A DNA stretch of 11,416 bases from an uncultured Methanomassiliicoccales archaeon (GTDB lineage Archaea > Thermoplasmatota > Thermoplasmata > SG8-5): contig CALKWP010000039.1 in NCBI GenBank assembly GCA_938004075.1, forward strand, positions 1 to 11,416. Direction: 5' to 3'. Positions 4,817-11,416 of this stretch are shown here, piece after piece (position 1 is the stretch's first letter; each line of letters starts with the position of its first letter). The notes below the pieces were generated by a model. It worked only from the letters and a program-made list of their open reading frames with translations, was not told the DNA's origin and did no database searches. A program made the position numbers and the translations under genes.

Positions 4817-7800
4817 TTATTGTTCAGGATTGTCTGGCGTAGGCGCCTGCTCGGGCAGGGGTTCCCCGGGAGGCGCTGGCTGTTCAGCCGCTGATTCGGG
4901 CTTCGGACCCTTTTGCCTGAACCACAATACGGCGGCAATCACGCCCGCTATAACGAGGATGATTATTATCATCATAATCATGGAGTTGAATTTCGGCTCG
5001 TCATCTTCTGGTTCCACGGGCTCTGTTGTTTTCATCATTGACTGTGGCTGGCTGGAAGGCGTTCCATCGGCGCTTAAGGCGGTCGTGTAGGAGATCGGTG
5101 TGTAGCCATCTTTGGTAATGGCCACAGTGATATTCTCGCCCAGGACAGATTCCGGCACGTTGATTGTGGCAAAGCCAGAGGCGTTGGTGGTTCCGTTGTA
5201 GGTCTTGCCGTTGAATGTCACTGTGACAGCAGCCCCGGATATGGGCGCGCCATCTTCGTCCAGTACTGGCCCTATTACAATCGGGATGTTTTCCTCAACG
5301 TCATCATCATCGCCGTCATCCACCGGGTCCGCCGGCGATACCGTAACGGTGAAGTATCTCCAAGCCAGGCCGCCATTCCCGTCCGACACAGTCACATTCA
5401 CCCAGAACGTGCCAGCGGCTGTCGGTGTGCCGGAAAGAACGCCGGTTGCGGCATTTATGCTGAGCCATGTGGCGTTGGTCTGCCTTGCCCATGTCAGAGT
5501 GTCCCCGTCGGCGTCTGTTGCATTGTAATCAACTGAATAGAGAACATTGACTTTTCCGGTTGGTACATTGTTAGTGATTATTACTGGCGCCTGGTTGTTG
5601 TTGATAACTGTCAGCGTGAACACCGTGAAGTCGGTGCCGCCCCTTCCGTCGGATACAGAGACGTTCACCGAAAAGGTGCCGACATTGGCCAGTAGCGGAG
5701 TGCCGGAAAGCATCCCCGTGGCGGCATTGATGCCGAGCCAGGCGGCGTCGGTTGTGAGAGACCAGGTGAGTGTGTCCCCATCGGCATCGGTTGCGGCATA
5801 ATCGACCGAGTAGGCGGTGCCAACATAGGCGGAAAGCACGTTCGATGTTGTGATGATGGGCGAATTGTTGGGGTCCGTTACGGTGAGAGTGAAATTGCTC
5901 CAGTCCGATGCTGGGAAGGTGTCATGAACTGAGATGTTGACCCAGAATGTTCCGGTTGCGGTTGGTGTCCCGTAAAGTACACCGGTTGTGACATTGATGC
6001 CCAGCCAGGCGGCATTGGTGGTCAGGGCCCAGGCCAGAGTGTCGTCCTCGGGGTCGGAGGCACTGTAATCAACCGAGTAGAGTGTGTTGACCACTGTTGT
6101 GGTGATGTCAGCGGTTGTGATTGCCGGCGCGTCGTTCACGCCGGTGACTGTTATGGTCACCATGGCGGTGTCCCAGCCGGATGCACCGTCTGAAATCGTG
6201 TAGTTGAAGAAATCATCCAGGGAATCGCCGTTGCCGAGAGCGACCATGGCAGCTAAATTCATCGGATTGTATGTGAAGGAGCCGTCCGGGTTCACGGCGA
6301 CGGGAGCGCCCCATGTGCTTGTGGCGTCATAGCCAATCACTGACAGGGTGTTGCCATCAGGGTCGCTGTCATTTGCGAGAACTCCCGGTGCAATGACCGC
6401 GAGCGTCTCGTCCGCCTTCACAGTCCTTGCGTCATTGTTCGCCACGGGGTGCCGGTTGACATTGATGATGGCGGAATCCTGGTTCGGATATTCGCCCGGG
6501 TCGCCGGTGGAGCTTGACACAGATGCATGTGAGGTCAGTGTCGGGGCATAAGCACCGATGTTGACTATCAGATACGGGTTCAGTGTCTGGCCGCTGGCAA
6601 TTGTTCCGAGGGAATAGTTCACATATCCGGCCTCGAAGGAGTCCCAGAGCGGTGTTCCGGTGCCCGGGGACATCTGGGGCGGCAGCAGCAGGGAGAGTTG
6701 GAGGTCGAATGCCGGGTCGGGGCCATAATTGGTCACATACATCGTGTAGGTCAGGGCATTGGGTTCAACATTGGCGAATGGATTGTTGGGAACCAGATCG
6801 ACACGGAGGTCGGCCTGGCAGAGTGCCCTCAGAACCGGGTAGTCGACGTTTTCGACTACGCCCCAGATACTGGTGAAGTCCCAACTGGTGAAGGTGGATT
6901 GCTGCATCATCTCGGCGGTGGTCTTGCCCGTGCCGGCGTCGCTCATGGACCTGCCGGATGTTTCGACGTCCCAGAAGCAGTCCGTGGCTGTCGCAGCCAT
7001 GTCAAAGTACCCGACGAAACCTCCATAATACATGACGCCGGCGGAAACCGCACCGGTCGAATAGCAATTGACGACGGTTCCGCGGCAATCGCCGACGAAC
7101 CCGCCGTTCCCTGCGGCTCCGATGACATTTCCTCTCGCATAGCAGTTCGTGATTGTGCCGCTGGCCTGGTATCCTACCATCCCGCCCGCACAGGTTCCCG
7201 ATGCATTGATTTCCACGATTGCGTAGCTCTCTGCCCAGGTCCCACCGATTGTGTAACCGCAGAACCCGCCTACATGATTGGCGCCTATTGCACTCCCGGT
7301 CGCGCTGCAGCGCGTCACGGTGCCGAGATTCTGGTGCCCGATCAATCCTCCAACATCATCTCCGGTTCCGATAATATCGGCATCTGCATGACAATCCGAT
7401 AACGTTCCGGAGTTCATTTGTCCGCACAACCCGCCGACAGAGTCATCGCCGGCCACGTTTCCGGTAAAGAAGCAATGGGTGACATCGCCGCCATTGTTGA
7501 ATCCGAGTAGCCCGCCTATATAATCGCTCGGGCCGCTGACATTCCCCGTCATCGAGCAATCGCTTATTTTGGCTGTGCCCCAATTATATCCCACAAGCCC
7601 TCCGACCTCTTCGTCGGTGGAGGATATCTCGCCCGTAACATGGACATTTACGATTGTCGAGTCCAGATTGTTACCTGCCAGGCCTGCCACCGGGTAGTAG
7701 CCCATGACATCGACATCATGCAGCTGCAGATTCCTGATTATCGCGCCTCCAGAGATGTACCCGAACAGGCCGACATCGTCCTGCGAGGGCCTGTTGATGT

Positions 7801-9244
7801 ACAGGTTTGATATTGTGTAGTTGTTGCCCTCAAAGCGGCCATAGAACCTTGGAGCCTCCTCGCCGATCGGCCAGAACCCGGCTCCGCTGGAAGCGTTGGT
7901 CCCCCACATCTGGGACGCCTCGGTCACATCGGAGAGATTGATATCGCATTCCAGTGAGTAATCTGCAGATTTGTCCATCTGCATCATCTGCAGCTGATGG
8001 CTGTTCGTTATCTCCTCGCTCCACTCCATCCTCAGGAACGGGCGGGTGTTGCCGTCAACCATCCACCAGGTCGTGGTGAAGTTCCACGACGATACGTACG
8101 TCGACTGGGTCATCAACGCGGCGGTCGTCTGCGGGTCGCCATAGAAATTGCCTGTCGAGTAGCCAGAGGTTTGCGAGTCGTAATAACAGTTGGCGGTCGT
8201 ACCCGTGTCCATGTAGCCGATGAATCCATCGGTCAGCGTCGTCCCGGTGACATGGCCGCTGCTGTAACACATGTATATGTCGTAGTCATTCCAGCCGATA
8301 AATCCCCCTGCCTTGTCGTTGCCCGACACGTCTCCTGTCGCGTAACAGTTGCGTATCTCGCAGTAGTTGAATCCGGAGAAGCCCCCAGCGCACTCGCCGC
8401 TGCTGGTTACGTCTGCCGTGCTGTAGGACTTGACCACAATCGCTCCGTTATTATCGGTGATGCCTGCAAGGCCTCCCACATAATTATTTCCTATGACATA
8501 TCCACGGCTGTAGCTGAACGCCAATATGCAGTTGAGACCCGAGAAATCGCCGACGAGGCCCCCGACGTAATCGCTACCTTCGACGCGGCAGTAGCTCCAG
8601 GAGTACCCAATCCTGCCGGGGTTGCTGTTCCATCCCACTAAGCCTCCGACGTAGTTCTGGGTGCCCCAAATCCACCCGGTGGTGGAGCAGTTGCTGATGT
8701 CGCCCACGTTGTAACCGGCGATGCTTCCGGTATTGTTGTGGCCGGTGATGTTCACTCGCCTCATGCCCGTGTCGTTCACAATCGCCCCGTTCCCAACAGC
8801 GCCGAACAAACCGACGCCGTCCTGGGCGGGCCTGACTATGTGGAAATTGTATATTATGTGGCCGTCGCCCTCCAACTGCCCAGTGAACGGTGTGCCGATG
8901 CTCCCGATGGGCGCGAAGCCTAGCCCGCCGTTCCATCCTGCGGTCGCGGAGGCGTCTATGTCGTTCATCAGCTCGAAGTTGCCAGTTAGGTTGAACTTGA
9001 TGTCCTGTAAATCTTGGAGCGTGTAAATCTTGTTGTGGACGGTGGTCAGGTAGACCTGGAACACCATGTCCGTACTGACAAGAACCGCCCAGTCGAAATC
9101 GCTTGTGGCGCCCCATGCAGAGCCGCCGGGATATGACGCCGACCAATCACGGCTCCATCCCCAATCAAACTCGTCCGCCTCGGCCACAATATAGTATGTC
9201 ACACCTGCCGTCAATATAACTGAGTCATGGAACTCGACATCAAC
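4817..9244 (-). CDS. Giant surface protein, part downstream of in-frame UAG (GLUG, DUF11, cadherin-like, putative-Ig, TM anchor)
   Basis: This 1475-codon frame continues directly from the 9245-10315 frame after one UAG. Numbering the whole gene 1-1832, it holds: the rest of a carbohydrate-binding-like beta domain (358 to about 425, TAGVTYYIV.. and DFDWAV); two GLUG cassettes (431-769 and 771-1167, about 16 GG.xG motifs); a DUF11-like domain (1168-1287); a cadherin/VCBS-like domain (1288-1397) ending GVNDAP; three putative-Ig repeats (1398-1659) with the ATDADGDTLTW/GTP..AGTF pattern; an acidic linker DDGDDDD; a carboxypeptidase-regulatory-like domain (1678-1750); a membrane helix (1778-1800); and a Pro/Glu-rich cytoplasmic tail. 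Such proteins act in adhesion or envelope architecture. No signal peptide or SD-led start exists in this part; the first possible start is a TTG at 9214, inside the beta domain. It is functional only if the UAG is read through or is an error. Confidence 0.85.
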   Translation of the reverse strand, partial: VDVEFHDSVILTAGVTYYIVAEADEFDWGWSRDWSASYPGGSAWGATSDFDWAVLVSTDMVFQVYLTTVHNKIYTLQDLQDIKFNLTGNFELMNDIDASATAGWNGGLGFAPIGSIGTPFTGQLEGDGHIIYNFHIVRPAQDGVGLFGAVGNGAIVNDTGMRRVNITGHNNTGSIAGYNVGDISNCSTTGWIWGTQNYVGGLVGWNSNPGRIGYSWSYCRVEGSDYVGGLVGDFSGLNCILAFSYSRGYVIGNNYVGGLAGITDNNGAIVVKSYSTADVTSSGECAGGFSGFNYCEIRNCYATGDVSGNDKAGGFIGWNDYDIYMCYSSGHVTGTTLTDGFIGYMDTGTTANCYYDSQTSGYSTGNFYGDPQTTAALMTQSTYVSSWNFTTTWWMVDGNTRPFLRMEWSEEITNSHQLQMMQMDKSADYSLECDINLSDVTEASQMWGTNASSGAGFWPIGEEAPRFYGRFEGNNYTISNLYINRPSQDDVGLFGYISGGAIIRNLQLHDVDVMGYYPVAGLAGNNLDSTIVNVHVTGEISSTDEEVGGLVGYNWGTAKISDCSMTGNVSGPSDYIGGLLGFNNGGDVTHCFFTGNVAGDDSVGGLCGQMNSGTLSDCHADADIIGTGDDVGGLIGHQNLGTVTRCSATGSAIGANHVGGFCGYTIGGTWAESYAIVEINASGTCAGGMVGYQASGTITNCYARGNVIGAAGNGGFVGDCRGTVVNCYSTGAVSAGVMYYGGFVGYFDMAATATDCFWDVETSGRSMSDAGTGKTTAEMMQQSTFTSWDFTSIWGVVENVDYPVLRALCQADLRVDLVPNNPFANVEPNALTYTMYVTNYGPDPAFDLQLSLLLPPQMSPGTGTPLWDSFEAGYVNYSLGTIASGQTLNPYLIVNIGAYAPTLTSHASVSSSTGDPGEYPNQDSAIINVNRHPVANNDARTVKADETLAVIAPGVLANDSDPDGNTLSVIGYDATSTWGAPVAVNPDGSFTYNPMNLAAMVALGNGDSLDDFFNYTISDGASGWDTAMVTITVTGVNDAPAITTADITTTVVNTLYSVDYSASDPEDDTLAWALTTNAAWLGINVTTGVLYGTPTATGTFWVNISVHDTFPASDWSNFTLTVTDPNNSPIITTSNVLSAYVGTAYSVDYAATDADGDTLTWSLTTDAAWLGINAATGMLSGTPLLANVGTFSVNVSVSDGRGGTDFTVFTLTVINNNQAPVIITNNVPTGKVNVLYSVDYNATDADGDTLTWARQTNATWLSINAATGVLSGTPTAAGTFWVNVTVSDGNGGLAWRYFTVTVSPADPVDDGDDDDVEENIPIVIGPVLDEDGAPISGAAVTVTFNGKTYNGTTNASGFATINVPESVLGENITVAITKDGYTPISYTTALSADGTPSSQPQSMMKTTEPVEPEDDEPKFNSMIMMIIIILVIAGVIAAVLWFRQKGPKPESAAEQPAPPGEPLPEQAPTPDNPEQ
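5339..6124 (-). repeat. Three tandem putative-Ig (He_PIG-type) repeats within the giant protein
   Basis: Units at about 5876-6124, 5606-5863 and 5339-5590 each encode about 84-86 residues. They share LYSVDY/AYSVDY, D.EDDTL or DADGDTLTW, AAWLGIN or ATWLSIN, ATGVLSGTP, and a closing GTFWVNVTVSDG-like strand. The units are similar at the DNA level too, most of all over the DADGDTLTW and GTP segments, which suggests recent duplication or gene conversion. These domains normally form a rigid extracellular stalk. Confidence 0.75.
6815..8005 (-). repeat. GLUG-repeat cassette 2 of the giant protein
   Basis: This cassette opens with a DINLSD..GFWPIG segment, then RFYGRFEGNNYTISNL and DDVGLFG, followed by nine short repeats of about 25-30 residues, each containing a GG[LFM]xG core. 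It closes with CFWDVETSG, TTAEMMQQST and a SWDFTSIW-like segment. The plan is the same as that of cassette 1, so the two arose by tandem duplication. GLUG repeats are known from surface and IgA-peptidase-like proteins and are predicted to form an elongated beta solenoid. Confidence 0.8.
8009..9025 (-). repeat. GLUG-repeat cassette 1 of the giant protein
   Basis: It opens with YTLQDLQDI and FELMNDIDAS, then GFAPIG, PFTGQLEGDGH and DGVGLFG. Seven GG[LF]xG-type repeats follow, each paired with a CYATGDVSG-like strand. It closes with CYYDSQTSG, TTAALMTQST and SWNFTTTWW. The closing elements line up one for one with those of cassette 2, marking the duplication boundaries. Cysteines are regularly placed before the YATG strands. 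Confidence 0.8.
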
Positions 9245-9247
9245 CTA
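9245..9247 (-). other. In-frame UAG codon interrupting the giant surface-protein gene
   Basis: The codon lies between GAAPQ and VDVEFHDS. The upstream ORF (9245-10315) and the downstream ORF have the same frame, with no indel. The residues on either side fit one beta-sandwich-like domain (LAQEFRPATSG...DRVRVMIS before; LTAGVTYYIV after). A single base change from TGG (Trp), CAG (Gln) or AAG (Lys) would explain a nonsense mutation. In Archaea with the pyl genes, UAG can encode pyrrolysine. The window holds no tRNA-Pyl or pyl gene, so the choice cannot be made here. Confidence 0.9.
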
Positions 9248-10315
9248 CTGGGGAGCCGCGCCAACTTCATCCCCGGATATCGAGACAATGTCCGAAATTA
9301 CAGTATTATTGTCAGAAAGGTAAAATCGAATGTCGGATACAAAAGATTTAGGATTTGAAATCATGACGCGGACCCTGTCAACCTGGCCGGAGGTTGCCGG
9401 CCTGAATTCCTGGGCGAGCTGGTGGTCCAGAACGATGAGGCCGTCGGCACCGCAAACGCCGCAATCCACCATGCCATCGCCGTCGCAGCTCAGACACATC
9501 ACGTCTCCGTCACCGCCGCATTCAGTGCATGTCCAGGTTCCGATGCCGCCGCAGGTCATGCAGGACCAACCGCCCATACCACTGCAGGTCCAGCATGATT
9601 CGGTTCCAGTACCGAAGCAGTTGGTGCAATCCACATAACCATCCCCGCCGCACTCGTAACAGTCGCCTGGATTAACTAATTGGCCATCTCCGCCACACAA
9701 ACCACATTCCCATCCAAGACTTCCGCCGCAAACAGAGCACGCTTTCTCACCGTCTCCGCTACAGTCCCAACATTCTTCCCAACCAGTGCCACCGCAGGAA
9801 GCACATTGTTCTTGTCCATCCCCGTCGCATGTCGGACATGACACATCGCCGGCTCCGCCGCAATCCCCGCATGTGTTCCACCCATTACCAGTGCAATAAG
9901 CACACATGGTGTTAGGCTCGAACCCGCACGGTTCCTCTCCGTCCGTGTTCTCGTTATGGGCGTCCAGCCAGACCGGGAAGGCGCTTGTCTTCGTTGGATA
10001 TGGCGCGCTCAGGATTTCATCCCCGGGATATGCCAGGACAGTGAGAGTTTCCGACTCATGGTCATGCTCCGCACCACCATGGTGATGCCCGCAAGAGCAT
10101 GCGGCATGGTCGTGATGGCACGCACATGTTTCATGCGAATGGTCATGCCCGCACTCGCAACAGTCATGTGCGTGCTCGCATTCATGGCAATCCTTATTGC
10201 CGCAATCGGCCGGCTGCCCGGCCAACGCCGCAGGCAGAACGGATGCGGCCATCATGACGGCCAGCGCGATCGCAAAAAATTTCAGGCTCATTTTCCCTTC
10301 GAATGATTTCGGCAT
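9245..10315 (-). CDS. Giant surface protein, part upstream of in-frame UAG (signal peptide, Cys/His cluster, 14 DnaJ-type CxxC knuckles)
   Basis: These 356 codons start at ATG 10315, preceded by GAGGAG nine bases upstream. Residues 9-32 form a signal peptide ending LPAALA|GQ. Residues 38-86 contain 10 Cys and 14 His. Residues 138-292 contain 14 CxxC knuckles, most as CxxCxGxG, spaced about 11 residues. This is the zinc-finger pattern of DnaJ, which has only four. Residues 297-356 begin a beta domain that continues beyond the UAG. DnaJ J-domain residues (HPD) are absent, so this is not a chaperone cofactor of the usual kind. The likely place is outside the membrane, binding zinc or other metals or forming disulfides; this is inference. 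The protein as written would end mid-domain and lack a membrane anchor. In-frame continuation downstream suggests it is the N-terminus of one 1832-codon gene. Confidence 0.88.
   Translation of the reverse strand: MPKSFEGKMSLKFFAIALAVMMAASVLPAALAGQPADCGNKDCHECEHAHDCCECGHDHSHETCACHHDHAACSCGHHHGGAEHDHESETLTVLAYPGDEILSAPYPTKTSAFPVWLDAHNENTDGEEPCGFEPNTMCAYCTGNGWNTCGDCGGAGDVSCPTCDGDGQEQCASCGGTGWEECWDCSGDGEKACSVCGGSLGWECGLCGGDGQLVNPGDCYECGGDGYVDCTNCFGTGTESCWTCSGMGGWSCMTCGGIGTWTCTECGGDGDVMCLSCDGDGMVDCGVCGADGLIVLDHQLAQEFRPATSGQVDRVRVMISNPKSFVSDIRFYLSDNNTVISDIVSISGDEVGAAPQ
9440..9904 (-). repeat. Fourteen-unit CxxC(xGxG) repeat array
   Basis: Fourteen CxxC units follow one another at residues 138-292 with a period of about 33 bases, for example CAYCTGNG, CGDCGGAG, CPTCDGDG, CASCGGTG, CYECGGDG, CTECGGDG. 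Two units depart from the pattern: CSVCGGSLG has one extra residue, and CGLCGGDG is followed by the insert QLVNPG. With four cysteines per ion, 28 cysteines could hold seven zinc ions. Confidence 0.85.
10058..10204 (-). other. Cys/His-rich metal-binding-like module just after the signal peptide
   Basis: Codons 38-86 encode 10 cysteines and 14 histidines among 49 residues, in clusters such as CHECEHAHDCCECGHDH and CHHDHAACSCGHHH. The composition is that of metal-scavenging or storage segments for Zn, Ni, Cu or Co. No known domain is recognisable. It precedes the CxxC array with about 50 ordinary residues between. Confidence 0.75.
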
Positions 10316-10340
10316 TTCCCTACGCTCCTCTTCCAGGCGC

Positions 10341-10378
10341 AGGCATCCCGGAGGATGAATGCGTCTTTGCTGATGCCT
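10341..10378. repeat. Inverted repeat in the leader/promoter of the giant gene
   Basis: AGGCATC (10341-10347) and GATGCCT (10372-10378) are exact reverse complements separated by 24 bases. They lie 26-63 bases upstream of the ATG at 10315, around the expected transcription start. This may be an operator or a leader hairpin, but the 7-bp arms are short. Confidence 0.3.
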
Positions 10379-10385
10379 AAATGAA

Positions 10386-10402
10386 TTATAATGGATAAAA
10401 AG
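10386..10402 (-). promoter_or_regulatory. Probable promoter of the giant surface-protein gene
   Basis: The minus strand has CCTTTTTATCC followed by ATTATAATT, two overlapping TATA-like choices. Initiation would fall at about 10362-10374, giving a leader of roughly 50-60 nt with GAGGAG before the ATG. The element lies in the 162-bp gap after the NosD-like gene, so the giant gene can be transcribed on its own. The T5 in this stretch could also end the upstream transcript. Confidence 0.4.
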
Positions 10403-10477
10403 GTTGGCTTTCTATCAATGTATCTAGCCGGTTCTAACATTGACTCAATGCGAATTATCCGGTACTGGTTGCCAATT

Positions 10478-11369
10478 TTATTCAGGCTGATTGGGAGCGG
10501 GCTCTGGCGGGATTTCCTCCGGAGCCGCCGGTTCGGAAACTGCTGGCTTGCCACCCTTGCCTTTCAGCAACAGAACAACAGCGATGATTGCGACTACCAC
10601 CAGTATGATTATTATGAAAAGCCAGGTGTTGCTTCCGCCCATTGCATCATCGGTTTCTTCATCATCGTCAGGGACGAGCGGATTGTCGTCCAGCTCCTGA
10701 TCGTTGGTGGAATCAGTTTCATTGTAACCGGGCTCCCAGACGTCCGGTATTTCGTCGCCATCATCGTCGGTATCGGCGTTGTCGCCGATGCCATCATCGT
10801 CCGAGTCTGACGATTCATCGGGGTCATTTGGAAATATGTCAATGATGTCAGGAACGCCATCATTGTCATCATCAATGTCCGCGTTGTCTCCGATCCCATC
10901 GCGGTCCGAGTCCCTGGACTCGTTAGGGTCAAGAGGGAATAAATCCAGGGAATCCGGGATCAAATCGCCATCTGAGTCAAATAACGAATAATGGAAATCT
11001 GGTTCACTGATTATGAACTCAACCATGAATCTGAACTCTGCGTGCGGGCACATGAGCGGGCGATTGTCGCTGGCAAAATCGAAAACGTATGGCCTGTCAC
11101 CGATCTGGTCGCCATCCAAATCACGACCAAAGTAATCATTCCAATAGTTGCCCACAAGGCCGTTGCTCCAAAGGTTTCCCGCTTCCCCATCATATGCCTG
11201 CACATCATTTGAGATGAAGTCATTGAAGTAAATCCTGTTCCTGGCATCATTTTCAGGGGAGGTTTCAACGAATATGCCAAAGTCATTGTAGGAGACCGAG
11301 TTCTCAAGAATGGCATTGTCCTCTGATCCCTCCAGGATGAGCAAACCAACCCCCGTGGAATTGATCGTG
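10478..11369 (-). CDS. NosD-like beta-helix surface protein with TSP type-3 repeats and membrane anchor, C-terminal part
   Basis: The frame is open to the end of genuine sequence and lacks its N-terminus. The first visible part is a right-handed beta helix of the NosD/parallel-beta-helix type (INSTGVGLLILEGSEDNAIL, then ENSVSYNDFGIFVETS). The typical archaeal NosD ending follows: LWSNGLVGNYWNDYFGRD and DGDQIGDRPYV. Three thrombospondin type-3-like calcium loops come next (DSDGDLIPD, DSDRDGIGDNADIDDDNDG, DSDDDGIGDNADTDDDGD), then an acidic linker, one membrane helix (about 10561-10630), and a cytoplasmic Gly/Lys then Pro/Glu-rich tail ending PNQPE. It is an outward-facing, calcium-stabilised envelope protein; the ligand is unknown. 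Stop is TAA. It precedes the giant gene in the same direction by 162 bp and shares its C-terminal plan. The right side is lost at the adapter junction at 11370. Confidence 0.87.
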
Positions 11370-11416
11370 AGATCGGAAGAGCGTCGTGTAGGGAAAGAGT
11401 GTAGATCTCGGTGGTC
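11370..11416. other. Illumina sequencing-adapter contamination at contig end
   Basis: From 11370 the sequence reads AGATCGGAAGAGCGTCGTGT and continues exactly as the Illumina TruSeq adapter to ...TCTCGGTGGTC at the last base. This is a library-preparation sequence, known from general knowledge of the platform. Genomic sequence therefore ends at about 11369, and the partial NosD-like gene must not be extended into it. Confidence 0.97.

Noticed and set aside
5339..6124. CRISPR-like array from regularly spaced similar DNA
   Set aside because: The repeats are coding, about 260 bases long, and encode recognisable Ig-like domains. There are no short identical repeats with unique spacers anywhere in the window.
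6698..7402. Long plus-strand ORF of 234 codons within the giant gene
   Set aside because: It is antisense to the GLUG repeats, whose regular codon pattern opens opposite-strand frames. No promoter, SD or domain supports it. The same holds for plus-strand frames at 7997-8641 and 8721-9026.
9440..9904. DnaJ chaperone gene
   Set aside because: Only the CxxCxGxG pattern is shared. There is no J domain or HPD motif, the number of knuckles is 14, and a signal peptide is present.
10354..10383. Tiny plus-strand ORF after GGAGG near 10350
   Set aside because: It is only nine codons or fewer, lies in the promoter of the minus-strand giant gene, and has no supporting context.
1..11416. A genetic code in which every UAG is pyrrolysine
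   Set aside because: ORF6N appears to use UAG as its true stop. Among eight visible stops five are UAA and two UGA, which is too few to infer a code. Only the single internal UAG is kept as a candidate.

Overview
The window looks like the edge of a metagenome-assembled contig from an archaeon, most likely a member of the Thermoplasmatota. This lineage guess is an inference, not a measurement. Evidence for Archaea is direct: several genes have AT-rich TATA boxes about 23-27 nt before the start codon, giving leaderless or very short-leader transcripts; others have GGTGA/GAGGAG-type ribosome sites; and transcription ends are marked by T-runs and hairpins. The partial HisRS, the RHH and ArsR-type regulators, and the NosD/thrombospondin-type-3 surface protein with a Pro-rich cytoplasmic tail also fit. 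The last 47 bases (11370-11416) are Illumina adapter, not genome.

Layout. 1-579 (-): 5' part of hisS, running off the left edge. 741-1649 (+): ORF6N-type DNA-binding protein with a phospholipase-D-like tail. It converges with a signal-anchored, probably inhibitory serpin (1659-2903, -), with 9 bp between the stops. 2904-3272: noncoding, with three consecutive inverted repeats. 3273-3566 (-): small ribbon-helix-helix regulator. 3702-4057 (-): two small unrecognised ORFs joined by a TGATG stop/start overlap and followed by a hairpin plus T-rich tail. They diverge from an ArsR-like winged-helix regulator (4173-4787, +). 4781-4807: hairpin shared by the convergent genes. 4817-10315 (-): one very large surface protein gene of 1832 codons, interrupted at codon 357 by an in-frame UAG. 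10478-11369 (-): 3' part of a NosD-like beta-helix protein with calcium-binding TSP3 repeats and a membrane anchor.

The centre of interest is the 5.5-kb surface-protein gene. Its first 356 codons encode a signal peptide, a Cys/His cluster and 14 consecutive CxxC knuckles of the DnaJ zinc-finger kind, here predicted to lie outside the cell. The following 1475 codons encode GLUG repeats, a DUF11-like domain, a cadherin/VCBS-like domain, three putative-Ig repeats, a membrane helix and a Pro-rich tail. The UAG splits what reads as one domain, in the same frame, and the downstream part has no convincing start of its own. Pyrrolysine or other readthrough, a recent nonsense mutation, or a sequence error are the candidates. 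ORF6N also ends in UAG, apparently as a real stop, which argues against a code in which every UAG is sense.

Functionally the region combines cell-surface biology (serpin, giant adhesin-like protein, NosD/TSP3 protein) with small transcription regulators. The giant protein and the NosD-like protein share the same C-terminal plan: acidic stalk, one membrane helix, basic stop-transfer, Pro/Glu-rich tail. They may be displayed together at the envelope.
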